Below, one piece after another: positions 20,105-28,175 of a DNA stretch of 64,000 bases; within the stretch, counting starts at the first letter, position 1; each line of letters begins with the position of its first letter. The stretch comes from an uncultured Porphyromonadaceae bacterium (GTDB lineage Bacteria > Bacteroidota > Bacteroidia > Bacteroidales > Muribaculaceae), in the NCBI GenBank assembly GCA_900548975.1, contig URMS01000002.1, forward strand, positions 1 through 64,000, read 5' to 3'. The notes below the pieces were generated by a model. That model made no database searches. It saw only the letters and a list, made by a program, of their open reading frames with translations, and was not told where the DNA came from. The position numbers and the translations under genes were made by a program.

Positions 20105-22862
20105 TCACGAAGCTGTTCCATATATACGGATCTGAGCCGGGCGTACCGCCGAATGTGCCCTTGCGCACTTCGGCCTGCGCCCGGCTGAAGGCTTCGCGGC
20201 GGTCGAGACCCTCGACCAGACCGCGGTAGAAGCTTGTCATCATCACCTGCGTGGCCTCGTCGTTGACCTCCCACAGACTCATGACCAGAGTCCCTGCACC
20301 GGCGAGCTTGAAACCGCGCTGAAGGCCGAACACGCCCTCGGTATTGCTGCCGCCAAGACCGCTCTCGCATGCCGACATCACGACCATATCGGTCTGCGAG
20401 AGGTCCATCAGCGCTATCTCGCGGGCGGTGAGGTGGCCGTCGTCGAGACCCTCCATGCGTTCGCCGAAGACCGCCTGGTTGGCACCGGCGAATACAAGCC
20501 CGGTGCGGTCGAGGATATCGTCGTATAGTTCGGATGTGCTGTTGAAGGCACGTCGCCCGCTGTTGTGCCGGAAATATCCGTGGGTGGCCACATGTATCAC
20601 CTGATGGGGCTTGCCGCCGAGGGCCTTGAAGGCCTCCTCGACACCGTCGGCACCGGTGAATGCCTGCGTGGAATGCCCGGCCTCGCTCAGTATGCGGCCT
20701 ATGTTCTCCACTTCGGCCTGAGTGCCCGGCAGATACGACCATGCCGCTGGCGCCCCGCCGCGCGAAGCCGCCTCGTCGCGCTGAAAAGCCATCTCGTCGA
20801 GGTCGATATTGTAGTCGAGACCGCCGAACAGCACCGCGTCGACCGGAGCGGCCGCCTTGTGCGAGGGGAATGTACGCGTGGTCGACACACGCACCATATT
20901 ATATAGTTCGTTCATGTACTTGCCGTCGCCGCAGGGCAGATATTCCATCGGTATGCCGTTCCAGCGGCCCGCGGCCGAGAAATATATGTTCATGCCCGGC
21001 TTGAGCAGTTTTTTATCGGCAAGAGGTTTCCACACCTGCATGTACAGTCCGCGGAGCTGAAATTTTTCCTTGAGATTGATCTGCTGCTGCGGGAAACTCA
21101 GCGGCACAATCTCGGGGTCTTTGCCCTGGCGCAGGTAGATATAGCGCTCGCGCAGCTGTGCGCGTGCGTCCATGTTATTATTGAAAGTGTAGAACTCCAT
21201 CGCCAGGTCGTCTTTCCCGAGCGAGGCCTGCACGTCCTTGTATGTGGTGTTCATGAATGCGGTGAGATCCGACGTGCGGGCCAAGGCGAGTTGCAGCGAG
21301 CGCTCGAGCTCGCCGATCTGAGCGCGCATGTGGTCCGACTGTGTGTAGTCGCCGTTCTGCTCGAGGTCCACGAGGCGCGCACGCAGCTGCCCGAGGTGCT
21401 CGTTGTCGGCGGCGAGCGCGGCGTCGCCTGCCTCGCGGATAGCGCGGCTCACCGACTGCGAGAACGACAGCAGCAGCGATTTGTGCAGCAGACACGCGTC
21501 GTAGACCATGCAGCGGGTTTTCTTACTTTGCGAGTCGTATTCGGCAAAGTTGTATATGTCGTTGAACACCTTGGCCATCACCACCATATAGTCCGACCGC
21601 TGTCCCTCGCTCATCGATGCGAAATCGGTGCGGAGCTTGCTTCGCATGCTGTCGAGCTCGGTCAGATAGAGGTCGCGGGCAAGTTCCTTGTAGGAGGCGC
21701 CCTTCACCTCGCCTTTTTCGCGTGCGCGGATGATGGCGGCGTGCGCCAGTTCGCGCCGTATATCGGTCTGCTGCGCAGCCATCCCTTTCCCCCATATGCG
21801 GCGTGCAAGCACATTGCAGCCGTAGAGATAGTAGAACGCGCCTTTGCTCACAAAGCGGTTGAAAGTCTGCTTTTCTTTGGGCCGCAGCGAGTTGCGCAGG
21901 GCCAGACTACCGGCCATCTTAAGCGCCGACAGCTCAAGCTGCGAGCCGTAGGGATACTGCTTCTGAATAGTGCGGAGAGCACGCTCAACACGGTCGAAAC
22001 CGCGGCTCATGTTTTCGGAATCGCCAAGAATGTCGGCGGAGGCCAGGTCGATGTATGCCGACATACACAGGGTATCGTTGGTGGCACTGAGCGCATTCGA
22101 CACACGGTCGAGATCGTTGACCACCTCCATGCCGCGGCCCAGGCGCTTATAGAGCTGAGCCTTGAGAAGCATCACATGGGGAGTGTACTCGGTCAGGACC
22201 GAGCTGTCGACAACATCGCCATCGCCGAGTATGAGCTTGCTGGCGGTGTCGATCTGCTCGAGACACCCGTGATTATCGCCTGTCTCGAAGCAATAGATGC
22301 CTTTATACCAGGCCATGCGGATAGCGTCCTCTCTCCCGCCGGCTCCCATTTTGTCGAGCGTGCCGAAGACCGTGTTCATGCCGGCGTAATCGCTGGTGAC
22401 TATGTAGCATTCGAGCAGTGAGTAGAATATGCGGCGCCGGTTGGCATCGCTCTTCTCGGTGGAAAGTGCCTGATACAGAATCTCGGCAGCCCGGCGGTGC
22501 TTGCCGGCATAGCGGTTGGCGGCGCTTGCGTAGAGCTGGCGCTCGAGGCGGTTGGCGGCAGTGGCCTTTGAGAGGTCTTTTTCGGCCTGCCGCACGGCTA
22601 TCTCATAGGCAAGATGCCTGGTGTCGATAACACTGTTGACCGACTCCACCACTTTTCCGAGACTTTTGTCGATGTTATTGAAAAGACCGCCGAGGGTCTT
22701 GTCGACAAGGGTGGAAACGATACTGCCGATAGCGTCATCGTCGGACGACGTACCCGAAATTTCTTTCAGCTGGGGCACTTTTTCGAGTTCGGATTCGATA
22801 GTTTCGGCAAACAGCGCCACGCTGCATAGCATGGCCGCGAGGAAAGATACTACACGTTTCAT
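20094..22862 (-). CDS. Exported TPR-CHAT domain protein (caspase-like protease fold)
   Basis: A 922-residue protein. A signal peptide (MKRVVSFLAAMLCSVALFA) indicates export. Residues ~100-560 are helical with TPR-like repeats, including segments such as YKRLGRGMEVVNDLDRV. The C-terminal ~300 residues form a CHAT domain of the caspase/separase fold. The probable catalytic His is in HVATHGYF (H761) and the Cys in VMSACESGLGG (C832), followed by the typical GAGTLVMSLWEVND segment. The catalytic dyad is intact, so proteolytic activity is plausible; the substrate is unknown. Known TPR-CHAT proteases such as those in type III-E CRISPR or gasdermin loci are cytoplasmic, whereas this one carries an export signal and has no defence partner beside it. 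It is monocistronic, with its own promoter facing tgt. Confidence 0.85.
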   Translation of the reverse strand: MKRVVSFLAAMLCSVALFAETIESELEKVPQLKEISGTSSDDDAIGSIVSTLVDKTLGGLFNNIDKSLGKVVESVNSVIDTRHLAYEIAVRQAEKDLSKATAANRLERQLYASAANRYAGKHRRAAEILYQALSTEKSDANRRRIFYSLLECYIVTSDYAGMNTVFGTLDKMGAGGREDAIRMAWYKGIYCFETGDNHGCLEQIDTASKLILGDGDVVDSSVLTEYTPHVMLLKAQLYKRLGRGMEVVNDLDRVSNALSATNDTLCMSAYIDLASADILGDSENMSRGFDRVERALRTIQKQYPYGSQLELSALKMAGSLALRNSLRPKEKQTFNRFVSKGAFYYLYGCNVLARRIWGKGMAAQQTDIRRELAHAAIIRAREKGEVKGASYKELARDLYLTELDSMRSKLRTDFASMSEGQRSDYMVVMAKVFNDIYNFAEYDSQSKKTRCMVYDACLLHKSLLLSFSQSVSRAIREAGDAALAADNEHLGQLRARLVDLEQNGDYTQSDHMRAQIGELERSLQLALARTSDLTAFMNTTYKDVQASLGKDDLAMEFYTFNNNMDARAQLRERYIYLRQGKDPEIVPLSFPQQQINLKEKFQLRGLYMQVWKPLADKKLLKPGMNIYFSAAGRWNGIPMEYLPCGDGKYMNELYNMVRVSTTRTFPSHKAAAPVDAVLFGGLDYNIDLDEMAFQRDEAASRGGAPAAWSYLPGTQAEVENIGRILSEAGHSTQAFTGADGVEEAFKALGGKPHQVIHVATHGYFRHNSGRRAFNSTSELYDDILDRTGLVFAGANQAVFGERMEGLDDGHLTAREIALMDLSQTDMVVMSACESGLGGSNTEGVFGLQRGFKLAGAGTLVMSLWEVNDEATQVMMTSFYRGLVEGLDRREAFSRAQAEVRKGTFGGTPGSDPYIWNSFVIMD

Positions 22863-22888
22863 TGATTGGTCTATTGCTGGTCAGGCCA

Positions 22889-22953
22889 CAAATATAACGA
22901 ATTGTATGCGAACCCCCAAATTTTGCATACTACCGGCAAAAACACTAACTTTG
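22889..22953. promoter_or_regulatory. Symmetric divergent promoters of the CHAT gene and tgt
   Basis: Minus strand: TATATTTG (22889-22896), 20-base spacer, TTTG (22917-22920). Plus strand: TTTG (22922-22925), 20-base spacer, TAACTTTG (22946-22953). The two -33 elements are one base apart and both spacers are 20. The tgt transcript would start within a few bases of its ATG at 22962. Confidence 0.75.
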
Positions 22954-22961
22954 CATCGGAT

Positions 22962-24092
22962 ATGAAATTTACGCTACAACATACGGCACCTCACTGCCAG
23001 GCGCGTGCCGGACTCATCAATACCGACCACGGGGACATCGAAACCCCCATATTCATGCCTGTAGGCACTGCGGGCACCGTCAAGGGCGTGCACATGCACG
23101 AACTCCGCGACGATATCCGCGCTCAGATAATCCTGGGCAACACCTACCACCTGTACCTGCGCCCGGGCATGGACATCATACACCGTGCCGGCGGCCTCCA
23201 CCGCTTCAACGGCTGGGAGCGCCCCATCCTCACCGACAGCGGCGGCTTCCAGGTATTCTCGCTGAGCGAAAACCGCAAGCTCACCGAAGAAGGCGCACAC
23301 TTCCGCAGCCATATCGACGGCTCGAAGCATCTGTTTACGCCTGAGAATGTGGTGGATATACAGCGCACTATCGGCTCGGACATAATGATGGCCCTCGACG
23401 AGTGCGCCCCCGGCACCGCCGACCGCGCCTATACCCGCCGCTCGCTCGATCTCACCAAGCGCTGGCTCGAACGCGGTTGGCGCCATTACTGCGACACCGA
23501 GCCTCTCTACGGCCACTATCAGTCGTACTTCCCCATAGTGCAGGGCTGCACATACCCCGATCTGCGCCGCGAGGCCGCGCTGCATGCCATGCAGTGCGAT
23601 GCCGACGGCTACGCCATAGGCGGCCTCGCCGTGGGCGAACCGGCCGAAACCATGTACGAGATGATCGAGGTGGTGAACGACGTGCTGCCCGCCGACCGCC
23701 CGCGCTATCTCATGGGCGTGGGCACGCCGGTGAACATACTCGAGGCCATAGACCGCGGTGTGGACATGATGGACTGCGTAATGCCTACCCGCAACGGCCG
23801 CAACGGCATGCTCTTCACCCCCGAGGGCACCATGAACATGCGCAACCAGAAATGGGCCGACGACTTCTCGCCTCTGCAGCCCGACGGCCCCTCGTATGTC
23901 GACCGCGTGTACACCAAAGCATACGTTCGCCATCTCTTCGCAGCTAATGAACTACTGGCCATGCAGATAGCCTCTATCCACAATCTGGCATTCTACCTAT
24001 GGCTTGTAGGAGAAGCCCGCAAGCATATTATCGCCGGCGACTTCCACGACTGGAAAACGGAGATGGTGCAGAAACTCGGGCGCCGACTGTAG
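22962..24092 (+). CDS. tgt: tRNA-guanine transglycosylase
   Basis: A 376-residue enzyme that exchanges guanine 34 in tRNAs with GUN anticodons for a queuosine precursor. The start MKFTLQHT at 22962 is chosen because it matches the family N-terminus and lies just after the promoter. Motifs: LTDSGGFQVFS with D92, GNTYHLYLRPG at 59-69, FPIVQGCTYPDLR, GGLAVGEP and the active-site segment RGVDMMDCVMPTRNGRNG (about 265-282). The C-terminal zinc site of the E. coli-type enzyme (C-x-C-x-x-C) is absent: the matching place reads YVDRVYTKAYVRHLF. From memory of related proteins this is usual in Bacteroidota rather than a defect. It is followed by an LptF/LptG permease gene on the same strand. Confidence 0.95.
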   Translation: MKFTLQHTAPHCQARAGLINTDHGDIETPIFMPVGTAGTVKGVHMHELRDDIRAQIILGNTYHLYLRPGMDIIHRAGGLHRFNGWERPILTDSGGFQVFSLSENRKLTEEGAHFRSHIDGSKHLFTPENVVDIQRTIGSDIMMALDECAPGTADRAYTRRSLDLTKRWLERGWRHYCDTEPLYGHYQSYFPIVQGCTYPDLRREAALHAMQCDADGYAIGGLAVGEPAETMYEMIEVVNDVLPADRPRYLMGVGTPVNILEAIDRGVDMMDCVMPTRNGRNGMLFTPEGTMNMRNQKWADDFSPLQPDGPSYVDRVYTKAYVRHLFAANELLAMQIASIHNLAFYLWLVGEARKHIIAGDFHDWKTEMVQKLGRRL

Positions 24093-24116
24093 TGAAATGA
24101 TGAATTCTGTCCCTGC

Positions 24117-24136
24117 TTTATAATTTCAATTATAAA
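24117..24136. promoter_or_regulatory. Perfect AT palindrome between tgt and the permease
   Basis: TTTATAATT (24117-24125) and AATTATAAA (24128-24136) are perfect inverted repeats with a two-base centre, in the 63-base spacer. Function unknown; an operator or weak processing hairpin is possible. Confidence 0.4.
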
Positions 24137-24155
24137 TTAGATATCCGATAATTTC

Positions 24156-25232
24156 GTGTTCAAGATACTCGACAGATATATAATCCGCAAGTTCCTCGGA
24201 ACTTATGTATTCGCCATCCTGCTACTGCTGGCGATCGTGGTGATGTTCGATATCAACGAAAAGCTCGATTCATTCATCAAGGCCCCGCTCAAAAGCACCC
24301 TCTTCGACTACTTCCTCAATTTTCTGCCGTATTTCGCCAACCAGTTCTCGCCTCTGTTCACATTTATCGCCGTGATATTCTTCACGTCGAAACTGGCGGG
24401 CAACAGCGAGATCATAGCCATGCTTTCGACAGGCATGAGCTTCAGGCGACTCATGCGCCCCTACATGGTGTCGGCGGCCATCATTGCGGCGGCATCGTTC
24501 GTGCTCAGCGCCTACGTGGTGCCGCCCGGCAATGTCAAAAAAAACAACTACACCAATACATACGTTAAGAACAAGCGAGTGGACTACGGCTCGAACATCA
24601 TGCTTATGGTGGCGCCCGGTCAGATAGCCTACATGAGCCGCTACGACAACATAAGCAAGACCGGACACCGCTTCCAGCTCGAGAGTTTCGACGAAAACAA
24701 AAGGCTTGTCTCGCGTCTCACAGCCCAGTCGATACGCTGGGACACGCTCTACAGCTGGAAACTGAGCGACTATGTGGTGCGCGATTTTGTCGACAACCGC
24801 GAATTAATCCGCAAAGGCTATTCGCTCGACACCATCATACCCTTCGAACCACGCGACTTCCTTATCTCCGAGCTCGACCACGAACAGATGACATCGCCCG
24901 AGCTCGACCAGTACATCGAGCGTCAGAAACGACGCGGCGTGGCCAACATCCAGAGCTTCGAGGTAGAGCGCGAGCGCCGCTACGCCATGACAGCGGCCGC
25001 TTTCATCCTCACAATCATAGGCATGACCCTGTCGGCCCGCAAGGTGAAGGGCGGCATGGGCGTGAACATAGGCATCGGTCTGGTGCTGAGTTTCAGCTAC
25101 ATCCTCTTCATGACCATAACGCAGACATTTGCCATCAACGGCATCACCTCGGCCTTCGTGGCCATGTGGATACCCAACTTCATCTACACCATCATAGCCA
25201 TTGTGCTATATCTCAGGGCTTCGAAAGGCTGA
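24156..25232 (+). CDS. LptF/LptG family permease (LPS export ABC transporter)
   Basis: A 358-residue inner-membrane protein of the YjgP/YjgQ family, part of the LptBFGC complex that extracts lipopolysaccharide for transport to the outer membrane. The order is typical: three N-terminal transmembrane helices (about 12-32, 50-75, 100-122), a beta-jellyroll periplasmic domain (~135-260), then three C-terminal helices (about 275-355). The likely start codon is GTG at 24156, giving MFKILDRYIIRKFLGTYVF. It follows tgt by 63 bases, a pairing seen in other Bacteroidota. Whether it serves as LptF or LptG cannot be decided here; no second copy is in the window. Confidence 0.9.
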   Translation: MFKILDRYIIRKFLGTYVFAILLLLAIVVMFDINEKLDSFIKAPLKSTLFDYFLNFLPYFANQFSPLFTFIAVIFFTSKLAGNSEIIAMLSTGMSFRRLMRPYMVSAAIIAAASFVLSAYVVPPGNVKKNNYTNTYVKNKRVDYGSNIMLMVAPGQIAYMSRYDNISKTGHRFQLESFDENKRLVSRLTAQSIRWDTLYSWKLSDYVVRDFVDNRELIRKGYSLDTIIPFEPRDFLISELDHEQMTSPELDQYIERQKRRGVANIQSFEVERERRYAMTAAAFILTIIGMTLSARKVKGGMGVNIGIGLVLSFSYILFMTITQTFAINGITSAFVAMWIPNFIYTIIAIVLYLRASKG

Positions 25233-25261
25233 AAAATAGCCGGAACCTGCGGACAGCTTTT

Positions 25262-25750
25262 TCATTTTTTAGCCGCAACCGCGTTCTCTATCTCTTCAGC
25301 CACGAACGCCGATATTCCGGGCGAGACTTCATCGGAAAGTAAATGCCGCACCACCGCCGAGTCGTCATCCACGTAGTGTTTCAGTGCGACGTAATCTTCG
25401 ACCACAGTCACATAACCCATATCCTGCAGATGATTGGCTGTCGATGTCTGATGCTCATTCCGATGTTCGCCCAAGCTTGCCAGGCGGGGAAGTACCAGTA
25501 TAGGCTTACCAAGGCGCATGGCCGTGATGATGATGCCCATACCGGCATGAGCCACTATCAGACGGCTTCGCTTCGCATACTCATCAAATTCTTTTGTCGG
25601 TATCAGATCGAGAAGTTTGAAATGACTGGGTTTGTACTTGCCGGGCTTTGCCTGCACCACGATTTCCTCGTCGAGCTCGCCTGCAATTCTGTCGACCATC
25701 TCGATAAGACGGTCGAACGGAAGCTGCGTGCCGGTTGAAACGAATATCAT
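25262..25750 (-). CDS. Alg13/PssE-like glycosyltransferase catalytic subunit
   Basis: A 162-residue protein matching the C-terminal half of a GT-B (GT28-type) glycosyltransferase. It starts MIFVSTGTQLPFDRLI and carries the sugar-nucleotide-binding stretch IVAHAGMGIIITAMRLGKPILVLPR at ~86-110, then EHRNEHQTSTANHL. Such proteins (Alg13, PssE, EpsF) hold the UDP-sugar site and work only with a membrane-anchoring Alg14/PssD partner, which is encoded directly upstream 20 bases away. The expected reaction is addition of a sugar from a UDP-sugar to a lipid-linked acceptor for a polysaccharide or glycolipid. No flippase or other glycosyltransferase is adjacent, so the product is unknown. Confidence 0.85.
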   Translation of the reverse strand: MIFVSTGTQLPFDRLIEMVDRIAGELDEEIVVQAKPGKYKPSHFKLLDLIPTKEFDEYAKRSRLIVAHAGMGIIITAMRLGKPILVLPRLASLGEHRNEHQTSTANHLQDMGYVTVVEDYVALKHYVDDDSAVVRHLLSDEVSPGISAFVAEEIENAVAAKK

Positions 25751-25770
25751 CTCCTGTTTCTTATATTCAT

Positions 25771-26241
25771 TTATAGGACATTTCCTTTGTACTCAACCCT
25801 ACTGTTCGCCAAGTGAGGCCACTGGGTAAGCGTACGGCTGGATATATGCGCCGCTATGCGCCCGCATAACGACAGATGGTCGGCATTGGCGACGGAGTCG
25901 ATCCACAGTGTGCGTATGCCCATGAGCCGTGCCACTATCACAGCCATAAGTCCGGGAGCTGCGCCGGTGGATATCACCATAGCGGGACGCTCCTGCCTGA
26001 TAATGCGGTGCAGACGCAGCAACTGAGCCGGCGAACGCCAGGCATCGGTACGCGAGAAATCCCTAACCGTGTAAAAAGTGCTGCCATCGGTAGGGCGTGC
26101 TTCTTCGGCAGTCGACACATAGACTATCCGGCAACTCTCCCGCAAGGGGTGCAACGTACGCATCAGTTGCACCAGATGACCTCCGAAAGAGGCCACCGCC
26201 AGCACAGCAGGCCTGTCATCGCCTTTCGCTCTATTATCCAT
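25771..26241 (-). CDS. Alg14/PssD-like glycosyltransferase partner
   Basis: A 156-residue protein matching the N-terminal half of the split GT-B enzyme. It has the acceptor-side phrase VLAVASFGGHLVQLMRTL at 13-30 and the later GAAPGLMAVIVARLMGIRTLWIDSVANAD. Family members usually recruit the catalytic Alg13-like subunit to the membrane. The short hydrophobic ends here suggest peripheral binding. The gene sits 20 bases before the Alg13-like gene, and the two are surely co-transcribed. About 100 bases separate it from the ABC permease gene upstream on the same strand, so it may belong to that transcript. The start MDNRAKGDD is the only ATG near the beginning of the conserved region. Confidence 0.85.
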   Translation of the reverse strand: MDNRAKGDDRPAVLAVASFGGHLVQLMRTLHPLRESCRIVYVSTAEEARPTDGSTFYTVRDFSRTDAWRSPAQLLRLHRIIRQERPAMVISTGAAPGLMAVIVARLMGIRTLWIDSVANADHLSLCGRIAAHISSRTLTQWPHLANSRVEYKGNVL

Positions 26242-26343
26242 CCGGCTAATCTTTTTTATCTATTTAACGCTTGTGCGGGGTATAAATTGTGAGCCATAGG
26301 CGTTTTTTTGACTATAGCACGCCTCTGTCGCCGCGGCGGGAAA

Positions 26344-27519
26344 TCAGAGGCCGGAAAGACGGCGGCGTATTACCACGATATTGAAAGATGATACCGCTAT
26401 CGGGTAGAGTATGGCCGTGAGAACGGCCGGCAGTATCGACGAGCCGCCAAGCCCGAGCTCGGCAAGCTGCCCGTGCCATACGCCGCGGCAACACATGGCA
26501 ATGCCGAAAGCCACGGCTGCCACAAGCACATTGGCGGCTACGACCACCGTCTCGTAGTAGCGGGCAAGATACGGTGCCGGATATCCGAGCAGAACGAGAT
26601 TGCGCAGCGTACCCCGGCTCTTCTGGAGCAGCAGGAAAATGCTCAGAAGCAGTATGAACAGCGCCAGCAGGCTTATGACAATGCCGTTTGCAGTTACCAC
26701 TCCCGAAACAAGACCAAGAAAATCGGAAATCTTACCGGACTCCGACTTGTCGCCGGCCACTTCTATGCCGGCATCGTCGAAATAGCGCGTCATGCCCGAG
26801 GCCGCCATGCGGTCGACCTCCATGATAAGGCGCGACGGATCGGGCTGACGCCCTGTGGCAAAGCGGCTGTTGGCCCAGTCCATGAAACTCTGCGGCACGG
26901 CAATGGTATTGAGCCGCGAGGAGAATCCCACTATGGAGGCGTCGAAATACTCGGGCGTCATGCCCTCGCCGCTGATACGCAGACGCACGGGGATGGCCCC
27001 TATCACCTCCTCGCTCACCTGGGGCAGTCCCTGCGGAATGGCAAAGCCGAAGTTATAGAGAGTGAGATAGTCCTTGCTCAGCACTATGGGCACGAAGCGC
27101 TCAGCGGGGTCGAAAGTCCAGTCGCGGGGCTTGATGTCGAAAAAATCGTCGGGCACCGACTCGAAGAACAGATAGGTCGACATGCCGCGGCCGCCCATCT
27201 CGACAGCGGCATTGACGGCGAACTGCGACGATGTGAAGCGGCCGGTGCGCCGGACCCACGGCCGGGCTTCCAGTGCTTCGATATCTTCCTTGCTGAAAGC
27301 AACCGGTTCGAAGCCCAAACCGTTAACCTTCTTCGATATCACTATATAATCGTTGGAGAAATAGCTGTCGGCATCGGCTCTGTCGGCGGTATCACAGTAG
27401 AACAATATTCCGGCAAGGATTACGGCCAGACCCACCACATTGGCCACGGCATAGCCTGCGAGCTGGGCCACAGACATATCCTTGCGGAGCAATTTCCATA
27501 TATCGGGCTGAAATTTCAT
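26344..27519 (-). CDS. FtsX-like ABC transporter permease
   Basis: A 391-residue integral membrane protein. The ATG at 27519 (MKFQPDIWKLLRKDM) is chosen because it overlaps the stop of the ATPase gene in ATGA and begins the first hydrophobic helix (about 20-43). A long extracytoplasmic domain (~50-270) precedes three C-terminal helices (about 280-310, 330-355, 360-385), the arrangement of FtsX/MacB-type permeases. Such units usually act as mechanotransmitters or in lipoprotein or toxin export rather than as importers. It is the third gene of a coupled operon with a DUF4836 lipoprotein and an ABC ATPase. The substrate is unknown. Confidence 0.82.
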   Translation of the reverse strand: MKFQPDIWKLLRKDMSVAQLAGYAVANVVGLAVILAGILFYCDTADRADADSYFSNDYIVISKKVNGLGFEPVAFSKEDIEALEARPWVRRTGRFTSSQFAVNAAVEMGGRGMSTYLFFESVPDDFFDIKPRDWTFDPAERFVPIVLSKDYLTLYNFGFAIPQGLPQVSEEVIGAIPVRLRISGEGMTPEYFDASIVGFSSRLNTIAVPQSFMDWANSRFATGRQPDPSRLIMEVDRMAASGMTRYFDDAGIEVAGDKSESGKISDFLGLVSGVVTANGIVISLLALFILLLSIFLLLQKSRGTLRNLVLLGYPAPYLARYYETVVVAANVLVAAVAFGIAMCCRGVWHGQLAELGLGGSSILPAVLTAILYPIAVSSFNIVVIRRRLSGL

Positions 27520-28175
27520 AGCGCTACGAATTCGGGGTTGTCGAGCAGCAGATTGTTGCCCACAGATGTACTTACTATGCCGGCACCGAGGCGCGAGGCC
27601 TCTTCCTCGAAGATACGGGCGGCAATGAGATTGTTGCGGCCGTCGAGATGGCTCACCGGCTCGTCGAGAAATATAAAGTCGAAAGGCTGGCACACCGTGC
27701 GCACTATGGCCACACGCTGCTGCTGCCCTACGCTGAGCTGCTCCACAGGCACATCTTTCTTGTCGGAAATGCCGAGGCGGTCGAGCAGAGCCTCGATTTC
27801 GGCCTCGGTCTTATAGCCGGTAAGATCGTTTTTAAGACATATGTTCTCCATGGCTGTAAGCCGGGGAAACAGTCTCATTTCCTGAGGCAGAAGAGCGATG
27901 GTGCGCGTACGGATGCGGCTCCATGCCGTGGCGCCGAAGGTGCGGATGTCGGTGCCGTCGAAAAGTATGGTGCCGCTGTAGTCGCTGCGGTTGCCGTAGA
28001 TGAAACTAAGCAGCGATGACTTGCCGCTGCCCGACTCGGCCTGCACGCACATTCGGCACCCCCTCGATATAGTAAAAGAAGGCACTTCCCATATGCGGGA
28101 AGTGCGTATCGTTTCGGTATTCTCCATGCCCCTGAAGACCAGGGGCAGGAGATTACGCAGGGTTATACTGTCCAT
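27516..28175 (-). CDS. ABC transporter ATP-binding protein
   Basis: A 219-residue nucleotide-binding subunit of the LolD/FtsE/MacB size class. Visible: Walker A AESGSGKSS near residues 45-53, Q-loop LLPQEMRLFPR, signature LSVGQQQRVAIV, Walker B FIFLDEPVSHLDG and a C-terminal switch region with Ser-Val in place of the usual His (GIVSTSVGN). The ATG at 28175 is chosen because its A is the last base of the preceding TAA stop; the frame open further upstream lies inside the lipoprotein gene. It energises the FtsX-like permease encoded downstream by an ATGA overlap. The lack of a clear H-loop histidine is odd and may mean altered hydrolysis. Confidence 0.9.
   Translation of the reverse strand: MDSITLRNLLPLVFRGMENTETIRTSRIWEVPSFTISRGCRMCVQAESGSGKSSLLSFIYGNRSDYSGTILFDGTDIRTFGATAWSRIRTRTIALLPQEMRLFPRLTAMENICLKNDLTGYKTEAEIEALLDRLGISDKKDVPVEQLSVGQQQRVAIVRTVCQPFDFIFLDEPVSHLDGRNNLIAARIFEEEASRLGAGIVSTSVGNNLLLDNPEFVAL

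Noticed and set aside
27520..27693. N-terminal extension of the ABC permease
   Set aside because: These codons lie inside the ATPase gene in another frame; the ATGA overlap at 27516-27519 marks the true start.
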